This document shows, one piece after another, positions 17,401-30,400 of a stretch of 64,000 nt of DNA. The DNA is from a virus. The notes beneath the pieces are model-generated. The model was not told the DNA's origin. It saw only the letters and a program-made list of their open reading frames with translations, and made no database searches. The stretch's first letter is position 1; every line of letters begins with the position of its first letter. The stretch covers positions 1 through 64,000 of IMG/VR virus record IMGVR_UViG_3300042356_000177; one strand, 5' to 3'. The translations under genes and the position numbers were made by a program.

Positions 17401-20400
17401 CTGTCAACTCCAAGTTCAGACGGCACCGGTTGGTTCTTTTCATCCTTAAATGCATATATCAATTCAAAGATATCCCCATAGGCTTCACTAAGATTAAAAG
17501 TCTCTTTAGCAGCTACGTTTTGTTTAGCTTGAAGTACCTTAAGTCTTTCAATGTCTTTTACTTTAGCATCATAGTATTCCTGAGCATAAACAAGCATGAT
17601 GTTTTGTTTATCCCACTCACTCATGCGTTTTTTCCATTCAGGGCCATCTCTCTTTACACCTTCTGCATCAAGTAGATTTGCAAATTCATTGTATGCTCTT
17701 TCTAAAGAACCCGGTACCTCTACAAACTCATAGTACTTTCTGTTCTTATCACGGTATTCACGGAGAAGCATAGCCTTACTTAAGTCATATCTTCCTGTAG
17801 CAGGGTCATCAAACTTAGGTGTACCATCTATATAGTTAAGCTCAAAGAGTTGTTGATATCCTTTCCAAGCAGCTTGTGCTGTAGAGTAACTCTCAAATCT
17901 TTCCATCTCATTTGAGTACTTGTCCGTCTCTGCGGCAAAGTTATCTAGTGCAGTTTGTCTATCTATCCATGCTAATCTACCTATAGGAGTATCAAAGACT
18001 TCATCAGCTTTGTATACTTCAGGTAAGAACATATCATATAGATAATCAATTGAGAGCTTTCTAAGTTCTGCTGCGCTATCTTTAATCTTATCTCTGTCAC
18101 CAGTTTCTTTGGCTTCTTCAAACTTATGTGCTAGCTCTGCTCTATCAGCACGGTAACCCTTGTGCTCATTCTGCAGTGTGTAAACCTTTACTCTTTCACC
18201 TTCACCTTTTGAGTTTACATGGAATACCTCATCTTCAAATGTAGTAAGCTCAAGTATCTGCCGCGTCTTATTAGGATTGTAACCCACAGCTTTAAGTAAT
18301 GGCTCAAGCTTTTGTCTAAATACTTCAGATGAATCCATCACTTCTTGCATGGCATTGGTCTCAATGTCATTTACAAATATTGCAAAGGCACCTACTATAG
18401 GATCATTACTAGATGTGTAAGCCTCAAGCATTCTATTGAACCAAGAAGCATCTGCTTCCGTACCAGATAGTAATCCCCGGATTCTTTCTTCAGTGATTCT
18501 GTATTTTCTAAAGTGATCAATAAAAGCACCAACTCCTTGTGCACTAAGATTCTTATCTTTAAGTGCATTTATTTCCTCATCTGTGATTGTATTACTTACA
18601 ATTCTCTCATAGAGGTCATCTATCTCAGCTTCTGATAGGCGCGCGCTAAGCTGGTCAAGATTCTGTTTAAGCTCTTTATTTACAAAGTCATTCATATACT
18701 GAGTATACTCTTTGTAGAATTCTGTAGCTCTCTCAAACTTAATCTTAGTGATTAGATTTTTAGATCTCTGAATAGTTGTATTTGTCTGACTTAACATCTG
18801 AGCAAACGGATTGTCTGTCTTCATTGCAAAGTCACGTACAAGCAAGTCATCTGTATCTTTAATCAACTCACCATAGGCAGTAACTGTACTATTAAAGACA
18901 GCCAAGAGTTTTTCACCTTGACGGGAAGTATACTCACCACTTCTAATAAGATCATTCAAACTGTCATAGATGTTATCCATAACATTGTTAATAACTGAGA
19001 AGCTATAGACAACAGTTGTTGCCTGTAAAGTGAGCTCCTGTAATCTTCTGATTTCTGCATCTACAGTATCATCAACTATCTGAGCTCTACTTCTTTTTGC
19101 AGATATCTGTACGGTCTGGAACTTTCTAACACTGGCCTGAACATCTTTAATCAAACGCTGACCTTCATTCTCAAACATGGCTTTTTCCAAGACCTTGTAC
19201 TGAGGACTCTTTTTACTTACTCTTTTAGCAACATCTAACACCTCTTTATTTCTAAAGAAGAAGTCATTGATTATTGCTATCATAGCATCAGCACTAATAT
19301 TTTTAGCAAGGTCCTTACTAGTATTATCTAACTTGTTGATACGGGCTTTCTCTGCTCTGGCAAACTGGGCTACCTCCTCATCAGTCATCTTACTAGCAAT
19401 CTCAAAGCTTTGGGTTAATACCTTTTGTGCTAATTGATCTAGTGTAGTATTAGCATTTATGTCAGCAACATCTACTCTACCAAAGATACCTTTAAGGGCC
19501 TGCTTGATTGCGTACAGTAAGTTTCTAATAAATCTAGAGAAGCCGTCTGTTTCAATCTCTTGTCTTATTTGGTTGGTTGCTCTCTTACTTAATGCATGTA
19601 CTAGCATCTCTTCTTTATACAGAACGCTTCCCTCTGGTAGTTCAGGATAGAGTCTAGCCATTTTCTCTTTAAGCATCTGACCTTCATCTGTACCCATAAG
19701 TTGGTCATACAAGTTATCAAATAGCCTAGAGTTATCTCTTCTAATTGCAGCTATGAGGGGATGGGAAAATTCATGTAGTGCTGTATCTAATGTAAGACCT
19801 CCTTCTATAAAGTACACTGTACCGGCATAATAGAATGCTGGCTCACCATTATATTTGATAGGAGAATTTTTTAGAATCCTAGAAGCTTCCTCCCGGGTGA
19901 TTTGTTGGTAAGGAGTCTTCATAGACTCAGATAATTTCTGAGCAAAGATAGTACCTAGTACAGCTGATCTTTCTATGTCCATGTCACTCTTGACACCCAT
20001 ATTCATGGGACCTTCACCATATGCATATACTAGGTCTTCATTGATGTGAGCCTGGTTATCCATAATAAGTTCCGCCCATACCATGTTGGTAAGTGGATCT
20101 AAAGCATCAGATACCAATGTTAAGCCATCCGCTTTAAGCGTTTCTCCTAGCTCAATCACAGCGTTCTTCAGTACCCCGCTTTTCTTATATTCATCAGGTA
20201 TATTTGCAAAGTTGATTACAGCATAATTACCGCTAAGACCATATGAAATGTCCCCAACTCTGATACCGTCCACCATAACTGGCACGCTCTCATTGTTCTC
20301 ACCGTAATATTCAGTCTGACTCAAATCTATATTCTCAAATACATTAAGTCCAGTAGGGTCATTAACAAACCTTCTAAAGCCCTCAATATCTTGTTCTGAA

Positions 20401-21473
20401 CCTAGTATGTGGATTTGCTCAGGTTCAAATACTAATAACTCTTTAATATTACCAAGTTGATTGTTGACACTATCATATCCAAATTTTTCATTTAAAAGAT
20501 CAGAAATGGATTTTGTAATAACAGGGAAATTGTTTGCAATATCTATATACTTTCTATTAGTGTTTCTGTTTAAAGTATCACTATCAACACCCAACATTTC
20601 TGCAACTACACTATAATAACTTGAAGGCATAAATTTTGGATCTTTTTCCTTAAGCTTCTTTACTATGTCATTATAAGTCTCTCCGTATTTTTTAAATGTT
20701 TTTTTTACGTTTACTATAACAGGTATACTATACTTTCTTGACATAGAATATCCTTGGGACTTTCTTTTAAAGTCTTTCCATGCTTCTTCCCATTGCTCTT
20801 CAGTAAAATTACGTTCTTCCCAATTAGAATAATCTGGATCAGTTAATATGTTATTTTTATCTTCAAGAAACTCTTCTCTAAGTTCTACTATACTAACATT
20901 TTTTCTAAAATAAAAGTAAAACCCATCTCCAAGAAATAAACCATCACCTTGATTAATTCTTTCTTTAAGAAATCCTTCAGATACTATATCCCCATTGTAA
21001 GCATCATGATAAACAATATCTTTTACAGTGCTTTCAGGAAAGATACTATTTAGATAAGCAGTGTATTGTTCTTGTGTACCTATGGTAACTAGTTCTGGAT
21101 TATTATCAAAGAGTTCTTTTACACCTTCTTTAGGCTCCTCTCTCATAAAAGAAGCTATGTCATCTTCATTAGAAGCTTCTCTCTTTTGCATGAGCAACTT
21201 AGTCTCCTGCTCATCAATTAACCCGTCTAATACTGAGAAGAGCAGTTCATTAGGTTCAGCTCTATATATAACATTCCCGTTTACTTTTTTGTCAGATACA
21301 CTGTATAGTAGTTCACCTGGTGTAGGTGCTAGACCATAAGTTCTTTTGGCAAACTCAGTTAGTCTAAGATTAGCATCATCAAATCTTTGGAAGTCTTGAA
21401 TTACTCTTACGTCACTAATGATGTTTTCAGCCTTAAGCATATCAAGGCTGTTCATCTTACTACTACACTCCAT
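14472..21473 (-). CDS. Giant virion protein with ART-like, HExxH peptidase-like and LysM segments (2,333 aa)
   Basis: The last gene of the virion block, and a 'polyvalent-protein'-like giant. Residues 150-365 resemble the ADP-ribosyltransferase-fold domain of phage polyvalent proteins: VYHDAYNGD, GDGFYFYF, then FEPEQIHILGSEQDIEGF. A zincin-like HEFSH is at residues 567-571. Residues 600-1,900 are mainly helical, with coiled-coil stretches. A LysM-like segment (GETLQEIADKYSMSVEDLKA) lies near residues 2,010-2,055, and one hydrophobic helix (VLLAVLGILLLFGY) lies near 2,166-2,180. Injected phage giants often carry peptidoglycan-binding and membrane segments, so delivery with the genome is plausible. 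The start at 21473 overlaps the polymerase stop (TAATG). The named segments are pattern matches; the whole protein is not assigned. Confidence 0.72.
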   Translation of the reverse strand: MECSSKMNSLDMLKAENIISDVRVIQDFQRFDDANLRLTEFAKRTYGLAPTPGELLYSVSDKKVNGNVIYRAEPNELLFSVLDGLIDEQETKLLMQKREASNEDDIASFMREEPKEGVKELFDNNPELVTIGTQEQYTAYLNSIFPESTVKDIVYHDAYNGDIVSEGFLKERINQGDGLFLGDGFYFYFRKNVSIVELREEFLEDKNNILTDPDYSNWEERNFTEEQWEEAWKDFKRKSQGYSMSRKYSIPVIVNVKKTFKKYGETYNDIVKKLKEKDPKFMPSSYYSVVAEMLGVDSDTLNRNTNRKYIDIANNFPVITKSISDLLNEKFGYDSVNNQLGNIKELLVFEPEQIHILGSEQDIEGFRRFVNDPTGLNVFENIDLSQTEYYGENNESVPVMVDGIRVGDISYGLSGNYAVINFANIPDEYKKSGVLKNAVIELGETLKADGLTLVSDALDPLTNMVWAELIMDNQAHINEDLVYAYGEGPMNMGVKSDMDIERSAVLGTIFAQKLSESMKTPYQQITREEASRILKNSPIKYNGEPAFYYAGTVYFIEGGLTLDTALHEFSHPLIAAIRRDNSRLFDNLYDQLMGTDEGQMLKEKMARLYPELPEGSVLYKEEMLVHALSKRATNQIRQEIETDGFSRFIRNLLYAIKQALKGIFGRVDVADINANTTLDQLAQKVLTQSFEIASKMTDEEVAQFARAEKARINKLDNTSKDLAKNISADAMIAIINDFFFRNKEVLDVAKRVSKKSPQYKVLEKAMFENEGQRLIKDVQASVRKFQTVQISAKRSRAQIVDDTVDAEIRRLQELTLQATTVVYSFSVINNVMDNIYDSLNDLIRSGEYTSRQGEKLLAVFNSTVTAYGELIKDTDDLLVRDFAMKTDNPFAQMLSQTNTTIQRSKNLITKIKFERATEFYKEYTQYMNDFVNKELKQNLDQLSARLSEAEIDDLYERIVSNTITDEEINALKDKNLSAQGVGAFIDHFRKYRITEERIRGLLSGTEADASWFNRMLEAYTSSNDPIVGAFAIFVNDIETNAMQEVMDSSEVFRQKLEPLLKAVGYNPNKTRQILELTTFEDEVFHVNSKGEGERVKVYTLQNEHKGYRADRAELAHKFEEAKETGDRDKIKDSAAELRKLSIDYLYDMFLPEVYKADEVFDTPIGRLAWIDRQTALDNFAAETDKYSNEMERFESYSTAQAAWKGYQQLFELNYIDGTPKFDDPATGRYDLSKAMLLREYRDKNRKYYEFVEVPGSLERAYNEFANLLDAEGVKRDGPEWKKRMSEWDKQNIMLVYAQEYYDAKVKDIERLKVLQAKQNVAAKETFNLSEAYGDIFELIYAFKDEKNQPVPSELGVDRLKMVKELQQKINDFKNSYNSKLGLTREQLDELEAYREKVETNEKLSPAETKRFVKLSDMQSGGLTATEHAEMTGIFNRLSELSSKVPTEYYMDALNHYLVKMGLPEVKSADANDFINGDQIVELLEKDKKFSNWFTANHVTKTKYEKQKGKRKAKQSTVYERLMAYSVSVPSNPEHLVITKVKDRITGKDIEFRGKPNARHSKYQVKDEFRTIPLGANWDDYVGIYVDNEYQFLPRPYDLNDPNSAVSDKYVNQEYLAMKNANSSQFKLIELLKEFHHKNQEDLPRGSKLWNDMPRFGVSGTLESIQGGKYKNNLEVLRGSIRYQLDKSILNRKLKADEYESNANFDVNQQLVTTDLQGNQLSYIPISGLYNIPINEVSPNIIDNLMRYQTSAKMQTKLIDTVDLAKGILETLEDNPLKQPNKFDKKVAKLTGKLKPAGAGKSITYNRLEQFRALFERTYHGRQVVGVEESNPWLHKLINGMTKAAGRATLAVNIPSDLKNRYGQVMQNIIESTGGEYVSLQSYFTAQPWVKKTMIEWATTGIYTKGGQSLSVQLIQRFDPFFKAKEEHGRSITRTMAKDLLDGSWMYDFRKFGEMEAAMQLFGGFMHHKYLDMKTASGVVPIRYIDAWELDENGIITLKQGIDPEWGNREITHEYIPGETLQEIADKYSMSVEDLKAKNSIREASQLQEGQELIISKAMKFKQFRNQFQAVSRRLYGAYDSFGQAEGNKYLAYRLFFFMRKWATPGFVNRFGMDTKSGNVGGYRYDWALGKPTRGYYIGALAALKKMLTYKSDAYLYMTAQEKVDLKRTIGEGVSVLLAVLGILLLFGYDDDDEARWEKIRARSGPAFTPDFQLRGYMVNHMLFLMMGVKQETSTFMPIPGLGLNEYAKFIGVTSPAFGSTLKMYVKIIDDLASMLMGNDSAYYKKDTGPYSWQQEGAPKVITHFMATFGLSGRTGDAETLIKNMEKYSSRPPQ

Positions 21474-24400
21474 TATATCTTACATTTAAAGGGATTATTC
21501 TCCTCATCAAAATTAAACTCTATTTCAGCATCACTGATACCTTGTTCTTCCGCTATCATCTCTACAACTTCTGCATACATGGTAGAACCCGGATTCACAT
21601 ATCCAAACTCCTCATAGAGTCTTTTACTTAAATATACAAATAATTCTTTAGGCATCAAGCGTACATCACCAAATCCAGTCTTAGGGAATGCTATCTTAAC
21701 ACCTCTAGACAAGTCATGTTGTATCTCCTCTATAGCATCCTCAAACAATCCTTTTACTGCAAAAAACGCCTTAGATTTTACTCCTGTAAAGTTATCATTT
21801 AATGCTAAATTAGAAGTAGGGAAAAGTATAGTCATTGACTCATCAATCTTACTCAGTCTTGATTGACCTTCAAAGATCTTTGTTTTATCTGTCATCAAAG
21901 CTCTTGGTGAGTTAGCTACAAAAACAATATCTGGATGTTTAGCAACCATCTCCTTATATTCTTCTTCTGAATCTAAATAAATATAAAGATTAGGTGTATT
22001 GGTAGCTTTTATATAGTTGCTTCTTGGCTCCTTTTTCTTCCTTGCTTCTTTTGGACGTGGGATATTCTCAAGATCATTTACAAAGAAAAGCTCTTTAAAT
22101 CTGCTCTTCTCTGAATTAAGCATGTTGTTTTGATTAATAAACAGATTAAAAAATCTATTTAGTAAAGTATCAACTTTTTCTTCATCATCAAGAATATCCA
22201 TGAACATGTCACCTTGATCTCTCATGAGGTCAGTATACAATTCTAAAGGAACTACATTATTGAAGTTCATCTTAGTTTTGTTAAGTCCAGTTTGCATCAA
22301 AGACATCAATGGCATTCTTGAGAAGAAATCACTTATTAATTTGTTTTCTTCTGGATCAGCTACTTTAACTACTCCTGGATTAGCAAGGTCAGCAAAGTTC
22401 TTATTATAAAGATTAGACAAAGAGTTGGTAAAGTCCTTCTCATTCAGATACAAGTTAAATACACTTTCTGTAGAGTTAGTATCTAGCATTAGTCTGCTAA
22501 GTACCGGATATTCTTTTTTAAGTTTTCCTCCGTACACCTCTTCATCTCTTTGCATTAACTCTTTGAATTTAACAGCATATGCATTCTCTGGATCTTTAAA
22601 CATCTTATGAGGATTGTAAGTGTTATCCAGGGCCTTCATAGCTAGTATCTTCTCATAAGCATATCTTGCTTGAGCAACTTTATCTAACTCAGGTTTAGTA
22701 ATCTTTATTCCTCTTAGCTCACTGTTAAATTCAGCAGTCTTACTAATCTCTTCTGTAGAGTAAATAGATCTCAGGTATTCTCTCTCAGCTACAAAAGCAT
22801 AATACTCTGCTATGTTAGTAGTTCCATTAGACTTAAAGTATGATGAATCTAGTGCGTATAAGCCTCTATCTTCATATGAACCCTCAAACTCAGAACCTTC
22901 TTTCCATAAACCATACTCAAAGTCTTGACGCAACTGCATCTCATCAATGTAAAGAGTGTCCTGACCTTGATCATTTTTCTTTACATAAGCACCAAACTTC
23001 AAGTTGTCTACTAGATTTACAGGAATTTTTGTGCTTGTGTTGTAACCTTTGTAAGCTGGACCTAGATTAAACTTTCTCAATGCATTCTGAAGAAGCATAC
23101 TCACTAGATCATTTCTAAAGGTTCCAATCATTTGTGCAATTTTCCCTGACCCAAAAGTATTGTCTACATTGCTTTTGAACATTTTAAGATTTGTAACAAT
23201 CCATTCAGATAAATTAGGGTGATATCTTAATGGCATCAAAGGTTGCAGCAAAGCTAGTATAAGATCATTATTATACATTGCACTAGTTACCGAGTCATAC
23301 CTTAAGGCTGTTCTTAAATCTTGGTCAATCTTAGTATCATCTTCAAGATCTTTTCTTGCAGACTCAGTTAATTCTACATCAGCACCCGTTGAATCAGTTT
23401 TTGTATCAGGGTTTGAGTTTATCTTTAATTTTGTAAGACCTTCAATCTGTTGTTCTATCTCTAGGAAGTGCAAGAACATAAGTTGAGATAATCCACTATA
23501 CTTTATTTTATTGGCAGCTGTCTGAGCCTTTTTTACTAGTTTTTCTAGTTCAGCTTCTAACGGCATTCTTCCGTTTTTGTCAAAAAATTCAGCTTCAATC
23601 TTACCCTGACGCACTTGAGAATTTTTAATAAGCTCTAACATTTCTGCCTCATTGAAGTTTCTATCTTTTTCTCCAAAGTATTTATCTGAAAGAGCACGTC
23701 TCTGAGCATAGTATTTATCACTAGTTATAGGAGTATCAAATGCTTTTTTCATTACACGGTAAGCAGCATCCTTCTTTACATTGCTTTTTGAATCAGATTT
23801 TTTACCAAGTGGTTCAGCAAATGTACTATTACCTTGTCTTTGTTCTTTTACATACTCTCTAACTAGTGGTTGTGAAACAAAGAAGATAGCTTCTTTTACA
23901 GGTACCCCAGCTTTAATTAGGTATAGCGTTGTTGAAGCAAGCTCATAGTTTCCTTGGATAAAGAAGATCCATGCATCTTTCTCAACATCCACCCATCCAT
24001 TGATAGACTGGGAGAACAAGTCAGCTACTTTGTGTACATTATCTACATCATATCTACTAGCTATTGATATTACTTCATCACCATCTTTATTAATTGTAGT
24101 GTGGTGTCTAAGGAGTAACTCCATCTTTCTTGGTGTCTTACTTTTACCCTGCAGGTATGTAGCCGGCATCTTAGCATCTAATGAATTCATGATTACATTA
24201 AATGTGTTTTCTATAGCTCCAAGACCAAGGGTTTTCTTACCAATCTCATTAGACTCATGCTTGTATATGTTGTATCCAGATTCTAGAACACGCGTAGGAC
24301 TAATGACCTTTTTAACTGTCTTTACCCCATTCTCATCTACGTTTTTGTAGTTTGGTGAATCAGAAGACATGTTCTTATAAGGGTCATACTCCATCACATA

Positions 24401-27400
24401 TTGAGCAAGCTCATCTGCAATTGGCTTTAGAATATAAGTACCGTTTGGTCTAATCAATGAAGGGTAGTTCTGTGGAAGCTCAAGAATGTTTTTGATGTCT
24501 TCTATGAGTTCATTCTCTAATGCAGCTTTCTGAGCTTTGATAATCTCAGTGTGAGACTCTTTATTCTTTCTAGCTTCAGCTACGGCATCTTTTAGAATCT
24601 GAATGCTCTCTTCTTTAGTTTTACCTTTTTTAAGTAGTCTACCTTTTACAGTACCGTCCTCAGATATGTTGGGCATAAACGTAGTCAACTTATCAATATC
24701 AAAGTCAGCTCCTGATTTAGCAACAATCTCAGATGGTGGTATAATAATATTCCCGGCTTCTGGTGGAAGGAAGTGATACACCTCCATAAATTCCATAGAG
24801 TTAAGACCCTGTACTGGAATTCTCACAGCAGCCATAGTTACTGCTTGTCTGTTAGTACCTTTATCTAACCAAGAGTCTTCTTTAATCATTTCATTGAGAC
24901 GGTCAATAGTACCAATCTCTTCTCCATCATTATGCTCTAGGTTCAACAGATAGTTAAAGTCACCTTGTAAGGCAACCATAACTTTCATAGCTGCTGTAGT
25001 ACCGTCTGTTGTTGTAGTAACTTTTGGTTTTCTACCTGCAATGACATCTTTTAGATACTGTATCTCATCTCTAAGAGCTTGTTGATGGGTAGGAGTCCAA
25101 TAAGCTGACTGTTCCTCTTGTATCCTTTCTTTAGTTTTTAAAGCTGCCTTTAGACTTTCCTTACTTGCATTTTTGTATAATGCATCAAGGTCAATAATTT
25201 TTCTATGGTATGTTGGCAGGAAGTTAGACCCTTTGTATTTTTTCTTCTGTGCTTCTGTAGCATTAGTAAGATCAGCAATAGGACTTCCAAACACTCCTTC
25301 ATACATAGCAGCAGATACCTGAACCAATGGCTCACCTTTTACTTTCTGCTTGATGATTTTCTTGTTGATTACAGATAGTAACAACTTCTCAATCTTCGGT
25401 GCTTCAGGGTGTAGTGATAAGTCATTTCTCAATGAACCATCTTCAGTTACATCTATAAAGCCTTCAATCAAGTGGTCACCCAATGTGTCATCTCTCTCAA
25501 GTTCCTGGCGAATAAGTTCAGCTAGTTTTTCTGTGCTCTTTTTATCTCTAGGTGTATAGACAAGTTTACCATCTACGGTCTTCTCATCATAACCAATCTT
25601 CTCTAGTAATTCTACTTTAAGAATATTAGTGTACTCAAAGACATTATCAATGTAGCGCTTTACTTTATCACTAGTAATCTGAGTCTCATCAGTAGACTGT
25701 ATTACACCTCTCTCATAAAGACCCTCAAGGATCAACTTACGTAACTGAGTAGAGAAGATAGACTTCTCTTTATATGTACTGTTAAGTTCTGTCTGATTCT
25801 TCAAGAACTCAGAGAATACTTTATTTACTGTAAACTTAGAGTCTTTAATTAGATCACCATTTTCATCAAAGATAGTATCACCCTTTCCGTCTGGTGCAAT
25901 GTGTCCTACTTTAGAACCTGACTGAAAGACTACATAGTCTACATTGTCCTTCATCATCTTGTCATGTAGCGCAGATAGTTTTGCTGATCCTGTTACAGAA
26001 GGAATAAGTGGGGCTAATGAGAACTTATGGAATGATGTAACAGACAAACCTTTTGTGTCTATGTTTCCAAAGTACTGTAACTTATAAGGTGGGAAGTATT
26101 CAATGATATCTTCTACTGATAGCTTATCACCGTTTACAATTCTTTTATATAGCTCTTCTTGTTCATCAGTCCAGTTACCCTCCAAAGTCTTAAGCATGCG
26201 GTAAGACTCTAGAGTAACATGTCCCTGACCATCACCTTCTTCCATGCCTAAGTATGCCTTAGCTTCAGTTTCTGAAAGCTTCTTAGCATAGTCTTTTTTG
26301 TTCTTAATAGTCTTGTTATCCTTAAGACGGGTTAAGATATCTTGATAAAGAGTTTCTTTGTACTCATCATACATGATTGAGTTAAGCGTTTTCTCTTTAA
26401 TGATAGCTGTGTGTATTCTACCATCATAGTTTCTAATGTTATACCCTTTCTTCTGAGCATAAAGTCTAGGGAAGAGTGAGCTGTTGATATAGTCTCTTGC
26501 TCTTTGGTCAGCTCTAAAACCTCTTCCTGGAGCTGTCATACCTGCATTACGCTTATGGAACTCTTCTTTCTCATGGTTATACTGAGCTAAGTCTCCGTAA
26601 GTAAGAATCACTGACTCATAGTTATGAATCCAAGAGTTGTATGTATAGGCTTTAATTAAGATTTCATCAACTTGCTTTCTTGTCAAACCTTCTTGTGTAG
26701 CAACCTCAGTCAAAGCTGGATCAACATATCTAGCTTTACTTAAAACATCTAGATTGATTTTAGTTTGCTTGTCAAAATAGTTATCTACATCATTTTTTAA
26801 AGCTTGATACAGATCATCATTTTCATCTAAAGCCTCAAGTAAATCTCCATCTATATCATAAAGCATTTCTTTAGTGTCTTCAGTAAGAACATCATCAAAT
26901 GCTGTAAATACTTCACCTGCCATTACAATAGTCCCGTCTTTCTTTCTGACTTTTCTATTGTAACCAGCCCAGTTCTTCATCTGCAATTCTGTATCTGTGA
27001 TACTATCATCTTTGAGATTAGCTTTAAATCTCTGGATTCTTTCAAGCTCACCAGCTACATAACCTTTGATAATATCAAATGCTTCTAGTTCACCCTCACC
27101 TCTACGGGCAGGACGGAAATCAGCAATGTCTACATAAAGATAGTCTGTTTCTTTTCCTGGATTATCAAAGTTAGCAGTGTCTACTTTTCTAGCTCTGATA
27201 CCTTGAGCCATAGACTTAGATGCGTGACGCATGAACTCCTGAACACCACGTAACAACATAGTATTCATTTCTTGTAGGAACTTAGTAGTTGCATCAGCAG
27301 AACTTGTAGATACACCATCTTCTGGAGTTAAGCTACCTTCTTCTAATACCTGAGTACCCGCTACGTTGATTACTTCTAGCTCATTAAATCCTTCATCACT

Positions 27401-30400
27401 TACTCTTCTTCTCTCTCCAAACTTGCTATTCATTGGATCCATATAGAAGATAGAGTTCATATTAACACTATGCTTGATATGTGGATTGTTTGAATCTCTC
27501 AACCAACGCATGTGTCTGAAGTCACCATCTACATCAAACTCTTGCTCATCTTCATCAATCAGATACTTAAAGCTTTTTGCCTTGTTTAGGGCACCCATTG
27601 TACGGGTAAGTGTACTGTCTAAGAAGTGTTCCCAAACACGGTTTCTCTCAGGACTAAGTACACTAAAGTTAGCATAGTTATCAGAGAACTTAATGTTTAT
27701 CTCAGCTAATTCTCTTAGTCTTGTTCTTACATCCTCTGCATTCTCAGCACTCTCTCTTAAGTCTTCAGGTAAACCATCCATCAAGTACTTAATAGGATTA
27801 CGGCTGAACTCTTTAGCAGCTGCTACTTTTTTAAGATCATCTGACTTAGCAGCTTTGTTGATCATCTTGAGCAAGCTGAAGATATAATCTACTCCATACA
27901 CTTTTGCAAAACCAGACTTTTCCATCATAGCGCTGATCTCAGCACTTGTTCTATCTAAGGTAATTCCAAGAGCTTCAAGAAACTCAAATGATCTTTTAAA
28001 ATCAAATTTATCACCTTTACTAAATTCAGAAATAATCAAATCAATGTCTAATATGTTTGATAACTTATCCTTGGTGATAAAATTATTAGGAGAAGGGTCA
28101 GCTAGTTGGAAGTTAGCAGACCATACTTTGAATACAGCATAAACATCAAAGTTTGCATTTACTATACTAGATGAGAACTCTGTTTTATCAGGGATACCTT
28201 CCTCTAATGAAGCTACTTGTCTTTTAGTAATGTTCAATTGTACATATGGGATTCTTGGCTTTTTAAAATCTTGCCAAAATCTTGTTGTAGTATTGAACTC
28301 AGCTGTACTTTTATAGGATTCGCTTGATAGAGGATTATGTAACATCTCCATCAGTTGGTTAAACTCTGGATAGTTTTTTGAATATTCCATCAGCTTAACA
28401 TAGATTTCCTCATCAGTGAGTGAACCGGCAAGTGTTCTTGCTAGCTTATTCCACATGATATCTTTAGACTCAAGGATATCAAAACCTAGTTTATCCTGTA
28501 CTCTAGTAAAGGTACCGTCTTTATTTTTGTCTACTTTGAAGATACTTGAGATAAGCATTAGGGTATCTTCTGAAGCTAGTTCTTTAGATGATTTAGTATT
28601 ACCTTCTGTAGATGGGATAATCTGACCTACAGAATCTATAGCAGCTTCATCTTCATCTACTTCTACATAGGTATCTTTTAATACATTAAATCTTGTGTTA
28701 TTAATATGGTAAGCAACAAGACCTTTCTTTTCTTTACCTTTTAGAGAAATATCTATGTCTCCAAAATTGTCTACCATTTTGCTTAAGAGCAAGACATTAT
28801 CAGAAAGTACAGCTTGAGTATCTAGATCTGGAGTATCACTTTGTCTATTCTCAGAAGCTAGTTCTTTGAGTTCTCTTTGAGCTATGTCTCTTTTAAGTAT
28901 TAGCCTTTCAAGTATTTTTGCATAAGTTTTTTCTCTATTTAAACCATCATTCAAAATTCTTGAAACACCAGCTGTTGTTTTAAAATACGCGTTATAGTCT
29001 AAGAAAACATCCGCCATGATACTATCCATTGCATCTACGGCTCTCTTAGAGTCATCAATGGTAAATGGACTGTAGTTTTTACTTTCAGATTTTATAACTT
29101 CAATAGCTTTAGATCTGTTGAGTACATTGAACTCAGGCATTACATTTTCTATAGCCGGAGTAAGATGGTTGATGTCACCTTTGTACAATGCATCAAAGTA
29201 TCCTTTTACTTCAGCTATGTCTCTTGGTCTAGTGAGGTCTCTCTTTGTAAGCTTACCAAATAGTAATCTTATGGCTCTTGCAATTCTATCAAAGATTCTT
29301 CCAATGATACCTTTAGGCTTAGTCTTACCAAGCATGAAGTCTCTGAAGTCTTCCGCTATTGCTTCTTCTATATCTATGAATTCTGCATTAGCCCACTTAG
29401 GAGACTTTCTCATTGCTTCATATAGTGCCGTCTTCTCATCTATACTCAAGTACAACTGAGAGAATGCATGCCATGCTTCGTGATAAAGGTCAACAGATGT
29501 ACCACCATCAGCTTGATTTAATGTAATACCTGCACGTGACCATGTTGCAAATGCATCAGAGTTTAGTATCTCAGTAATTACAGTAACAGGAATAAGCAGG
29601 TTACCCTCTTTATCTTTTGCTGTAGACAAAGGGGAATTACTCCACCAGTTGTCAGCTCTCTTTTTATCCGCTTCAGTAACAAAGTATTTATCAAAGAAAG
29701 ATGCTACACTCATTGATCTATTAAAGCCACTGAAATTAATAGCACTCTCACTTAATATTTTTCTGTCTTCCTCTGAAAGAACTTCTTTTGTTTTAGCAAC
29801 CGTTTTAGCTGCAGTTTTTGATGGAGTTGCTTTAGTCTTAAATCTAGCCTTGAACTTAGTTTCCTTTGAACGTCTATCTGGGGCAGCCTTTTTACCTTTA
29901 GCAAACTTATTTACAGGCTTAGACATTTCTTTAGTCCACCAATCTTTTGGTGCTACTACTTTAGTCTCAAGACCTAATCTAGCAGCAGCTTTTGTAGCAG
30001 CTTCTTCAATACCTGTCTGACCTGTGGTAATAACATTTGTAATTTCTAATTTAAGATTACTAGATTCTACAACAGCTTTAAGAGTATTGTACATAAAATT
30101 ATCTAGTACATCTTGAGTATAACCTTTTAGTGCAGTAATATCTCCACCTGTAATAGTAAGCACTCCGCCTGGGGATGCATTAATTTGAATTACTAGATTA
30201 TTAATAGCAGCTGGTGTTAATTCAAGCTTCCCACCACGTTTACTAAAGGTTTGAGGAAAGTATGGTTTACCAGTGCTATCTACTGCATTCTGTGTAACTG
30301 TATTAGAACCACCTGTAACATTTGCAGGATTGAATGCTAGCACTAAGTCTGCCATAGCAATTACAGCTTGCTTTACTGGAGCATATCCTGCAGTCTTGTG

